Shown piece by piece: positions 22,231 to 29,594 of a stretch of DNA of 64,000 bases (positions are counted from its first letter, which is position 1; each line of letters starts with the position of its first letter). The stretch is taken from positions 36,795,275 to 36,859,274 of the forward strand of contig OZ020308.1 of NCBI GenBank assembly GCA_963971305.1. Direction: 5' to 3'. The translations under genes were made by a program, and so were the position numbers. The DNA comes from Arcuatula senhousia (taxonomy: Eukaryota > Mollusca > Bivalvia > Mytilida > Mytilidae). The notes under the pieces were generated by a model that was not told the origin of the DNA, did no database searches, and was given only the letters and a program-made list of their open reading frames with translations.

Positions 22231-23616
22231 TTGATTGACAAGATTTCAGAAAAGAAAGAAATTATGGCTGAATCTATGCCCAAATTACAAATCAATGTGT
22301 GTAGCTACGATGACTTGTTGGGTCTGCCATCGGTGGGAAAAGCAACAGCATTTAGAATATGGGAGATGAGAAAAACAATGGACATAACCCCAGAATTGCT
22401 AGCCACCATCCCACACATCAAGATGGAGAAAATAATTCATCTTATTGACTTTTCAACTGCCCAAGATCATGCTGAAAGTTTAAATCTTGAGCCAGATTAT
22501 GAAGAGAATATGGTGGCCATTGCAGAACAACAGCAGGAAATATTAGAGGAGCTTGAAAGAATTCAACAAACCAGCACACTGTTGTTACAAAAACAAATGA
22601 AAGTTGAAGATCTTCAGTCATTGCAGACATCCACACAAAGACCACCAAATTTTGACATTGTTGAAGACCATGGATATGCAATGCCAGATGACAACAATCC
22701 GCAGACAAGTACAAACTCAAGAAGTGTTAAGTTTGCTACATCAACACCAAGACAAGAGACCCAGCAAGCCACAGCCCTATCCATGCCTAGACAAGTGAGC
22801 AGGATAAAGGCCACACCTTTTCAAGAGAGGGAAGAGGAGGTACCAAGAGTATCAGCACCGAGAAGGATAAACCAAGAAGCCATGTCGACAAGACCAAGTC
22901 AACAGTATTTACCCAGACCAGGCCCCACTGTTGATAGGCCAGTACCTACCCAGGCTTACACACCTGCAAGAAACTCAACAAATACACCAATTCGGAGAGA
23001 CAATTTATTTGGACATTCATCAGACCAGATGGAAATACCAATACCATATCAACAGTCTCTCATCGCAGATGCTCAACCCAGGACATTAAATTTTCGAAGC
23101 TCACAGCCCCCACCGACAATGGTTAAATCATTTAAATTTGACGGTTCAGATAAAAGTGAAGATTGGTCATCATTTTTGGTGAAATTTGAAATCTTCGCAG
23201 ATTCATCAAGATGGTGCGACCTTGAGCAAAGGAATCAGCTGTGCTGGTGCCTAACCGGGGCAGCCAGCAGATACGTTACCAACCTCATAAGGCACAATAG
23301 AGATGTGACCTATGAAGAAATCATCGACAAAATGGAGCAAGACAAAGCTTTCCGAGATGTTCCAGACCAATATATTCAGACTCAGATTATTACGAAATTC
23401 CTGCAGGCCCTCAACGACAAAGAAGCAGGGAAGTCAGCGTCTATGTTAAAGCCAAAGACCATTGATGAAGCCTGTCAGCTAGTAAAGCTCAGTCAGCATT
23501 TGGACAGCTCCATTTATGGGTCCAGAGGTAAAAGTCAACATCTAGAACCATTGTGCCAAACAGTTAGACAGAAAGAGGAGAATAAACCTTCGGTGGAGGA
23601 CCAATTAGCCAAGTAA
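22231..23616 (+). CDS. gag: Gag, helix-hairpin-helix plus capsid, stops before zinc knuckle
   Basis: A 461-codon frame; a second ATG at 22264 (MAESMPKLQINV) is the more likely start. Residues 20-75 form a helix-hairpin-helix domain of the ComEA/competence type: INVCSYDDLLGLPSVGKATA, then IPHIKM. This is a fold that grips DNA backbone and is not usual in Gag. Residues 90-135 are a probable coiled coil (AEQQQEILEELERIQQ). Residues 150-300 are a low-complexity Pro/Thr/Gln linker. Residues 300-400 look like the gypsy capsid (KFDGSDKSEDWSSFLVKFEI and LCWCLTGAASRYV). The frame ends at TAA 23614, before the zinc knuckle, which is in another frame. Gag would assemble particles in the cytoplasm. The HhH call rests on the paired LPSVGKA and IPHI motifs. 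Confidence 0.85.
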   Translation: MIDKISEKKEIMAESMPKLQINVCSYDDLLGLPSVGKATAFRIWEMRKTMDITPELLATIPHIKMEKIIHLIDFSTAQDHAESLNLEPDYEENMVAIAEQQQEILEELERIQQTSTLLLQKQMKVEDLQSLQTSTQRPPNFDIVEDHGYAMPDDNNPQTSTNSRSVKFATSTPRQETQQATALSMPRQVSRIKATPFQEREEEVPRVSAPRRINQEAMSTRPSQQYLPRPGPTVDRPVPTQAYTPARNSTNTPIRRDNLFGHSSDQMEIPIPYQQSLIADAQPRTLNFRSSQPPPTMVKSFKFDGSDKSEDWSSFLVKFEIFADSSRWCDLEQRNQLCWCLTGAASRYVTNLIRHNRDVTYEEIIDKMEQDKAFRDVPDQYIQTQIITKFLQALNDKEAGKSASMLKPKTIDEACQLVKLSQHLDSSIYGSRGKSQHLEPLCQTVRQKEENKPSVEDQLAK

Positions 23617-23639
23617 ATGGAGAGCCTGCCTGTCTTCCA

Positions 23640-23846
23640 TGAAACTACCAATACTACCCTACAAGAACTCAAAAGAAAGTTGCCAACTCACAGTCAAGAC
23701 AGTATGGTTCAGAAAAAGGTGGAACGTTCAGATGTTACAACTGTGGAGGACATGGCCATATTGCAAGACACTGCTTAAAGCCAACCCAGCAAAGAGACAA
23801 GTGCCAAGGCAAAACTGACAAAGCAGAGAAGCCTTTAAACAAGTAG
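23640..23846 (+). pseudogene. gag: Gag zinc knuckle, out of frame
   Basis: About 120 bases after the gag stop, a different frame encodes one CCHC knuckle, CYNCGGHGHIARHC (23733-23774), followed by a basic tail and TAG at 23844. Knuckles of this kind bind the element's RNA during packaging. Its place and sequence show that it was the C-terminal end of Gag before a frameshift and the TAA at 23614. Confidence 0.85.
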
Positions 23847-24094
23847 GGGTCGGTCAGAGTGGGATAAAACCGACCCGGGCTGAAAATTATCACCCACCAA
23901 TGATTAATGAAAAAGAAGGAGAGGAAGATAAAAGGCAAGATTGGGAGGTAGGAAGAGGGGAACAGACAAAAAGGTTTGAAACAGCTCTGCATATCACACC
24001 ACAAGTCTACGGCGATGTTCCTGTACCAATGGACACTATCATCGTAGAAAATTCAACAGGTACCAAACAAAAGCAAGGTTCCCGATAATCCCCC

Positions 24095-24715
24095 TTGACG
24101 ATCACCCAGGACAATTTGAAATTAGAAAGTGAAGTGAACAGCAATGAGGTTGAGATGAGACCACCAACCACAGAGAAACAAGATACATGTACTAGCAGGA
24201 CACAATACCCAAATGACAATGAGATTCCTGAAGAGATTATAGATAGTTTAGGAAGAACACTGTCCGTGATGAAGACGGGACACTCAAAAATGCTCAGAGT
24301 TCCAGTATACCTGAACAACAGCAGATTGATAACGGTGTTAGACTCTGCTGCTGAGATGACCATCATTTCTGACAAAGTTTATGAAAGGCTAAAGGAGAAA
24401 CCACCAATTTTATGCCAATCCATTTTGCACGGAGCAGGAAGGGGAATGCAGATGAGCATCATGATGGTAGGTCCAGTTACATTTAAATTAGGGAGCAGAA
24501 GTTACCAACTAGAAGTTTGTGTGGCGCCCATATATGATGACATGTTACTGGGTTTAGACTTTCTAGACGAACAGGAAGCTGAGATGAACTTGAAGAGAAA
24601 TAAAGGAACATTATTATTGCATGAGGAAGAAATCAGAATCTTCTATGGAACAGGACATGCAGTACCAATGGTTGCCAAGGTCTCTTTACCCCCAGAGAAC
24701 AGTAGTTCCGGCTAA
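24095..24715 (+). CDS. pol: retroelement aspartic protease
   Basis: Residues about 65-165 form a retropepsin-like domain. The active-site loop is VLDSAAEMTIIS, with DSA in place of the more common DTG/DSG, and the C-terminal part is DDMLLGLDFLD (the usual LLG-hydrophobic-D signature). The protease would cut the Gag-Pol polyprotein inside particles. The ATG at 24095 is probably not the true start, because protease is normally made as part of a longer polyprotein. Upstream (23850-24094) is decayed linker. The frame ends at 24715, but pol continues in an overlapping frame from about 24690, so there is a frameshift here. All expected active-site positions are present in one-subunit form. Confidence 0.85.
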   Translation: MTITQDNLKLESEVNSNEVEMRPPTTEKQDTCTSRTQYPNDNEIPEEIIDSLGRTLSVMKTGHSKMLRVPVYLNNSRLITVLDSAAEMTIISDKVYERLKEKPPILCQSILHGAGRGMQMSIMMVGPVTFKLGSRSYQLEVCVAPIYDDMLLGLDFLDEQEAEMNLKRNKGTLLLHEEEIRIFYGTGHAVPMVAKVSLPPENSSSG

Positions 24716-25274
24716 CTCAGTGGTCCATGTGAAGGGACGACTAGATGCTAACCTTTTAAGTTTCATCGTAGAACAACCCACAGAAGACTCAACGCCTCTA
24801 ATGGTGCCAAGGTGCTTCTACGAATCGGGTAGCACTACTCTCTGTATTATTAACACATCAGACAATCCCTACACACTGAAAAAAGACCGAGTCATAGCTC
24901 AAGCCAGTCGAGTGGAGCAGATGAAATCTGATGCAACAGTACGAACCCTTCAAGTTAATCTTACCAGGGAGCAGACAGGTCTAAATGAAGAATTGGGTAA
25001 GTTAGTGGATTCAGCCAAGGCACACCTTTCAAAAGGGGAAGGAGACGAACTACAGCAGGTTATTACAGAGTACCAGGATGTGTTCTCCAAAGACCAATTT
25101 GATCTTGGTCAATTTCATCAGGTAGAACATTCAATCGACACCGGGTCAGCTAAACCAATCCATCAAAGGTGGAGACGCACACCAGTTGGGTTTGAGGAAG
25201 ACGAGAAAAAGCACCTCCAAAAACTTTTAGATACTGGAGTCATAGAGCCTTCAACCTCCGAGTGGGCTTCACCA
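24621..25274 (+). pseudogene. pol: pol linker and start of reverse transcriptase, truncated
   Basis: From about 24700 this frame continues pol after the protease with the connecting domain (VPANSVVHVKGRL, VPRCFYESGSTTLCIIN). It then reaches the entry to RT: HQVEHSIDTGSAKPIHQRWR, KKHLQKLLDTGVIEPSTSEW and ASPP. These are the standard gypsy RT N-terminal motifs. The sequence then runs straight into an inverted piece of the LTR, so all RT catalytic motifs and RNase H are missing. The first part of the open frame (24621-24690) overlaps protease and is not coding in this frame. Confidence 0.85.
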
Positions 25275-25360
25275 CCAATTTATATTGTGTTTTTATGGGT
25301 TCGACCTGAATGTTAAAATACCTGTCAACCTAATTATCGCGCCGCCTCTAGTCAAGTCTA
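25275..25360 (-). repeat. inverted fragment of the element's own 5' LTR end
   Basis: This is the reverse complement of 21790-21875, including the LTR/primer-site junction (TATAAATTGG), so it derives from the 5' end of an element. One mismatch is visible (TATCGCGCC against TATCTCGCC). It joins the RT remnant at CCAATTTATA and the gag patch at CTA. Confidence 0.92.
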
Positions 25361-25955
25361 GACAAGTGAGCAGGATAAAGGCCACACCTTTTCAAGAGAG
25401 GGAAGAGGAGGTACCAAGAGTACCGTAAATTGGGATATTTTGGTGTAGGGATATTTTGGCGGTTTTGGATCAAAACGGGCATGTTTAATTTTGGTGTGTT
25501 TTATTTTGGCGTTTTCATAAAACAATGTTTCTTTTCCAATACTTTACATCATTCGTACAATCAAAAGCTATTTGCATTTAACTCCACAGTTCCACCCTTT
25601 TAACATTCATTAGCGTGTTTTTTTTTCAAACCCAAGCTAATTATTATCTGTTTTGGCTTTGAAAAATAACAGCTTTTTGTGAAGTGTTCATTTAAATTTC
25701 ATTGTAAAAATGAAATTAAAGGATTGTTTCCATTGTAACTCATTATCCAACTATTTTTAGTCCACGTACCAACTCTAACAATTGTCTGTAATGCAATTGA
25801 TTCTATGCATTTTTAACATATATCGGTGTATTTAATTTTGGCACATTCAGTGGAGGCGCCAAATAAACCAAAATTAAGCTACATCCAAAATATCCCAATT
25901 TACGGTATCAGCACCGAGAAGGATAAACCAAGAAGCCATGTCGACAAGACCAAGT
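25358..25955 (+). repeat. second copy of 113 bp of gag, split by a MITE
   Basis: Bases 25358-25422 plus 25908-25955 match gag 22787-22899 directly, in the same orientation. The copy is interrupted by the 483 bp element at 25423-25905. At 25955/25956 it joins integrase sequence. Confidence 0.93.
25423..25905. mobile_element. 483 bp TA-flanked MITE
   Basis: The terminal inverted repeats start CCGTAAATTGGGATATTTTG at both ends (21 bp perfect). The element is flanked by TA on each side (25421-25422 and 25906-25907), and the gag source at 22851 has a single TA. A TA target suggests a Tc1/mariner-type helper. It has no coding capacity. Confidence 0.92.
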
Positions 25956-26767
25956 TCCATGCTGGTGCTCCCATGGAGAGAGTACACCTAGATTTCCTTG
26001 GACCCCTCCCAGAAAAACCCAGAGTCATGGTGGATCAGTTCACTAAATGGTGTGAAATTATTCCACTCCCATCGCAGAAAGCAGAAATCACAGCCAAGGC
26101 AGCAGTCAATGAGTTCTTCGCGAGATTTGGATGTCCTTTCACCATCCATACAGACCAAGGCAGAAATTTTGAAGGCAACCTGTTTAAAGCTATATGTGAA
26201 TTTCTCAGGATTAACAAGACCAGGACCACCACATACAGACAATCTGCCAATGGGCAAGTAGAAAGATACAATATAACCTTGATGGATGCAGTTAGATGTT
26301 TTGTCAGTGAAAGTCAACAAGATTGGGGTGAATACCTTCCTCAGTTAGCATGTGCAATAAGATCTTCAGTCAACAGGACAACAGGAATGACACCAAACAA
26401 GATGATGTTGGGAAGAGAAGTGAACCTTCCAGCAGACCTTGTTTTCAAGCCAAGTTCGGATGTACAGTTTGACGATGAGGAAGATTATGTGAGAAAGCTA
26501 ACAACTAGGATGCAGGATGCTCATAGGATTGTAAGGGACACTTTACAGACAAAACAAGAGCTGATGAAAAGAGACTATGATATCAACATGAGAAGGTATG
26601 AGTACAGGCCAGGGGATGCAGTTTACATCTTAGATACAGCACAAGTAAAGAACGGGACAAAAAAGCTGGATGCACCATGGAGAGGACCAGGGATCGTGGT
26701 ACAACGGATGTCCTCATATGTGTACAAAGTGCATATGCGAACCAGGATTGTAGTCATCAATCATGAC
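25956..26767 (+). CDS. pol: integrase (Ty3/gypsy type)
   Basis: The open frame reaches back to 25826, but its first 43 codons come from the MITE and the gag patch, so true integrase begins at about 25956. It holds the DDE catalytic core: D in MERVHLDFLGPL, D in IHTDQGRNFEG and E in SANGQVERYN. The zinc-binding HHCC domain is lost in the deletion. The C-terminal part (YEYRPGDAVYILD, LDAPWRGPGIV) is the usual SH3-like region and runs into VVINHD. Integrase joins the cDNA to chromosomal DNA. The frame is then interrupted by a 612 bp insertion. When that insertion is passed over, the same frame continues into a PHD finger. As it stands it ends at 26788 within the insertion. Confidence 0.93.
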
Positions 26768-26768
26768 A

Positions 26769-27380
26769 CCAGGTTTCTTTCCTTGTAATGCACATGGTCG
26801 ATATCCTCGGTGCTGGATTTGGCTTCCTTGTTCGAACGTTTTGGTTTTGAGTACTTTTCGTTTTCAACATTTTTGGATTTGACCTTCCAATGTTTTGATA
26901 TAAATGCTACTGATGAGAGGTTACTCCTTGAAATATCGATATATAGCATATCCAAATTAACCGTTCATATCCGCGTTTTGGTATTTGTAATTTTGAAACC
27001 ACTGGGCGATAACCGCTGCTGGTGGACCAGAGGTCCCCGAGGGTAATCACAAGCCCGGTCGTCAGACTTGTTTGACACGGTTTACCATAAAATTTCTAAT
27101 GTTTTTGTTGCTTAAATTTTCGATTTTTAAATTCAAAATTGTTTAAAACACCAGGTTTCTTTCCTTGTAATGCACATGGTCGATATCCTCGGTGCTGGAT
27201 TTGGCTTCCTTGTTCGAACGTTTTGGTTTTGAGTACTTTTCGTTTTCAACATTTTTGGATTTGACCTTCCAATGTTTTGATATAAATGCTACTGATGAGA
27301 GGTTACTCCTTGAAATATCGATATATAGCATATCCAAATTAACCGTTCATATCCGCGTTTTGGTATTTGTAATTATGACA
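26769..27380. mobile_element. 612 bp insertion with 226 bp direct terminal repeats
   Basis: Two copies of the same about 226 bp segment (26769-26992 and 27151-27374, identical as far as I can read) flank a unique about 155 bp core. The whole is flanked by ATGACA at 26763-26768 and 27375-27380, a 6 bp target duplication. Direct terminal repeats with a short non-coding core suggest a terminal-repeat retrotransposon in miniature (TRIM). The ends are not TG...CA, so the class is open. Confidence 0.75.
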
Positions 27381-27667
27381 GGATGAAACAATGCAGGGAT
27401 AAAGAACTACCAGATTGGTTATTCGTGTTTCGTCGTAGACTAGCAGCGGGAGAAGATATCACAGTCATAGAGGGACCCTTGTACTGTATATGTTCCAGTG
27501 TAGATGATGGTCGATTTATGATCCAATGTGACAGTTGTAAAGACTGGATGCATGGAGACTGTGTCCAACTAACACAATAAGTTGGGGAGACTTTACAGAA
27601 CTACTTTTGCCCCCGATGCCAGACCCCATGGTTGTATCCTGGTGGGATACAACACAAGTCATCGTAG
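27380..27667 (+). pseudogene. pol: PHD finger fused in frame after integrase, one stop inside
   Basis: The frame resumes exactly where integrase was interrupted. Its first residues, MKQCRDKELPDWL, are the usual end of a gypsy integrase. A PHD finger follows with the eight ligands of a C4-H-C3 cluster: YCIC, CDSCKDW, MHGDC and FCPRC. The block GRFMIQCDSCKDWMHGDC closely resembles PHD fingers of KDM7/PHF8-type proteins, which read trimethylated H3K4 with an aromatic cage including the W. A TAA at 27578 lies between ligands six and seven, and a TAG at 27665 ends the segment. A histone reader at the end of integrase would act like the chromodomain of chromoviruses, guiding integration. The domain call is firm; the targeting role is inferred. 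Confidence 0.85.
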
Positions 27668-27829
27668 CTAACAACAGAAACAGAATTGGAAATGGAAGAT
27701 AGAAGAGAGAAGGATGGGAATGGCAATTTCCTCAAAAAAGTTGAATTAGAGGATGAAAGTTCTAGCGAGGAGGAAAAACGACCCTGGAAAAGGTCCAACA
27801 GATAGGTTCAGGAGGTTAAAGAGGCAAAT

Positions 27830-28747
27830 ATGATGGAATTGTCAGAGGAGGAAGAAGATAGTAGGCCACCCAGGGGAAGGAAAGCCAGTTGCCCCTTGAG
27901 CAATTGTGACTACCAAACCAGAGGGTTGAGGACCCATGTAAATCACATGCACCTTTCAAAGATAATGTGGGACTATCATTCACCCTCAGTTAAACCAGAA
28001 CGGTTCCAAAAGATGAACAAGATCCGGGGAGAGGTGTTGTTTCTGGCAAAGACATTGGTAAAGAGCTCGTCCATAACGGATATACTGATATGGTGCACCG
28101 AGCAGCCAGGACTAATCCCGCGGAAGGCTGGAATTTTAGGGAGGCACATCGAGCAGATGAAGAGCCTGTCTGAAACCCTACTATGGAGGAGACCCCCCTA
28201 TAATAGGTATACTTTAAATCCACCAAACCACACCAGCGTTCTGATCCACTGGAGATACCAGGTTGCCATGCTGCAGCAACTCCCTGAAGAAGCTGTGGAG
28301 ATCTACCTCAACATGGGGAAAGACTATATGAATGATGCAGACAACTTTGTAAGTCAAGCTGGTAGGAAAAGGAAGAGAGATTCAACCCAATTAAGATCAG
28401 TGGTAGTGCGTAAGCAGCAGAAGGTGGGCAGATTAACAGAGGAGCAACAAAATCAGTTCCTTGAACTCATAGGGTCAGAGCGAGTGAGCGCTGTAGGGGA
28501 AATTGGAATGGACAGGACTGCACCAGAGAATGAGTGGCAGGAACAGATGGATTTCCTGGTCAACACCGCTCCCTTTCTACAAGCTGTATATAAACCAATT
28601 ATCTTGTATGTTCGTTCAGCACCAGAGGACCATTACAGTCAACTACTCTACATCATACTTTTAAAAACCTGCTCAAAATATTATGGACCACATCAGAAAT
28701 TCGTACTTCACTGTTTTACGGGAACCCCAAAAATTGTACAACTTTAA
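27830..28747 (+). CDS. C2H2 zinc finger plus TatD-like nuclease, N-terminal part
   Basis: A 305-codon frame in the same phase as integrase and the PHD finger. Stops at 27665 and 27803 separate it from them, with an acidic linker (SSSEEEKRPWKRSNR, SEEEED) between. Residues 20-42 are a C2H2 finger (CPLSNCDYQTRGLRTHVNHMH). Residues 50-180 are unrecognised and helical, followed by a basic RKRKRD. Residues 215-305 match the middle of TatD-family metal-dependent DNases: VSAVGEIGMDRTAPENEWQ, then PIILYVRSAPED and KFVLHCFTGT. The usual metal-binding HxH at the domain start is not visible, and the next conserved His is Tyr (ILYVR). TatD enzymes trim DNA 3' to 5'. The frame breaks at 28745 within the domain. 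Confidence 0.8.
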   Translation: MMELSEEEEDSRPPRGRKASCPLSNCDYQTRGLRTHVNHMHLSKIMWDYHSPSVKPERFQKMNKIRGEVLFLAKTLVKSSSITDILIWCTEQPGLIPRKAGILGRHIEQMKSLSETLLWRRPPYNRYTLNPPNHTSVLIHWRYQVAMLQQLPEEAVEIYLNMGKDYMNDADNFVSQAGRKRKRDSTQLRSVVVRKQQKVGRLTEEQQNQFLELIGSERVSAVGEIGMDRTAPENEWQEQMDFLVNTAPFLQAVYKPIILYVRSAPEDHYSQLLYIILLKTCSKYYGPHQKFVLHCFTGTPKIVQL

Positions 28748-29011
28748 TTTGGAACCACCATTTCGAAAACACCTATTTTGGATTTACCCATCTGAGCACT
28801 AAATATGATGAGACACAGAAGGAAGCACTCTGCCTGATACCTGCAAACCGACTTCTGCTGGAGACAGATGCCCCCTCCAGGAATCACCTCCAACAGCCCG
28901 ATATATATTGGGGAGACCGCTAGAGCAGTGGCCAGGGTCAGAGGGGAAACAGTTGAACGGATTTGTCGTTCGACCACTGTTAATACAGCTTCCTTATTTG
29001 GATTGCATTAA
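28747..29011 (+). pseudogene. TatD-like nuclease C-terminal part, two frameshifts
   Basis: Right after the previous frame ends, a second frame (28747-28920) gives YFGFTHLSTKYDETQKEAL and IPANRLLLETDAPS. The latter contains ETD, the conserved catalytic Asp motif of TatD enzymes. A third frame (28919-29011) gives the terminal helix ARAVARVRGETVERI and NTASLFGL, then TAA. The order and spacing are as in intact family members, so only two small indels and no large loss are needed to explain the break. The end lies 290 bases before the polypurine tract, so the domain is part of the element. Confidence 0.82.
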
Positions 29012-29300
29012 CTCATCGTAGAAGCCAACAACAATTACAGAAGATGTACAAAGTTTAAGTTTATGCCAATTTTTTTTTCACAAACCTTGTTGATCAGAGG
29101 AACTTATCAACTAGTTAATTGAGAGCTGGAACGCTTTATTTTAGTTTATTGATTATATTAACCAATTAATTGAGAATTGAAACGCTTTATTTTCATATTT
29201 TTTATTGATCATATATTCACGTTAACTGTTCAGAATTCACTAGAAGAACATTACTGTCCAGCCAACCTTTATGTCCAGCGGGTAGCACCCATCATTTTGT

Positions 29301-29313
29301 AGAGAGGGGAGAG
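29301..29313 (+). promoter_or_regulatory. polypurine tract
   Basis: AGAGAGGGGAGAG directly abuts the 3' LTR start (TGTAG at 29314), the expected plus-strand primer site of LTR elements. Confidence 0.9.
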
Positions 29314-29590
29314 TGTAGTGAATTCTCCCCGTAAGTTCGTTCCGGCAGCCATTACCGATACTTATCGGGATTCATCGTAGACTCAACATCAAGCCTCCAT
29401 TTGAAATGAGAAACTCTCAAGAGTTTACGTAGGCTGTTGAAGACATAACCGCGCGATTTAGGAGAGAGACGAAAAGAGAAGACGAGACGATTGAGAGTAG
29501 AAGACGAAAGTGTAGACTTGACTAGAGGCGGCGAGATAATTAGGTTGACAGGTATTTTAACATTCAGGTCGAACCCATAAAAACACAATA
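29314..29590 (+). repeat. 3' LTR
   Basis: Same sequence as 21590-21869 apart from A for G in CCATTTGAAATG and absence of three bases in GAAAAGAGGAGAAG. It is followed by AGAT, part of the target duplication. Confidence 0.95.
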
Positions 29591-29594
29591 AGAT

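Larger units (their letters stand above)
21590..29590 (+). mobile_element. Ty3/gypsy-type LTR retrotransposon, defective, with extra 3' domains
   Basis: The element is 8.0 kb, bounded by 280 and 277 bp LTRs and flanked by a 4-5 bp duplication ((A)AGAT at 21585-21589 and after 29590). A polypurine tract precedes the 3' LTR. The order inside is Gag with a helix-hairpin-helix domain and capsid, zinc knuckle, aspartic protease and the first residues of reverse transcriptase. A patch of own LTR (inverted) plus own gag replaces the rest of RT and RNase H. Integrase follows, then a PHD finger, an acidic linker, a C2H2 zinc finger and a TatD-like nuclease. Stops, frameshifts, a 483 bp MITE and a 612 bp insertion interrupt it. 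The gypsy assignment comes from the domain order PR-RT-IN and the integrase sequence. It cannot move without help. Confidence 0.93.

Noticed and set aside
26761..27386. two identical 64-codon proteins on each strand
   Set aside because: They are translations of the two terminal repeats of the 612 bp insertion.
22231..29011. bacterial DNA or contamination, because of HhH and TatD domains
   Set aside because: Both domains lie inside an LTR element with gypsy protease and integrase, and the TatD and PHD motifs resemble animal versions.
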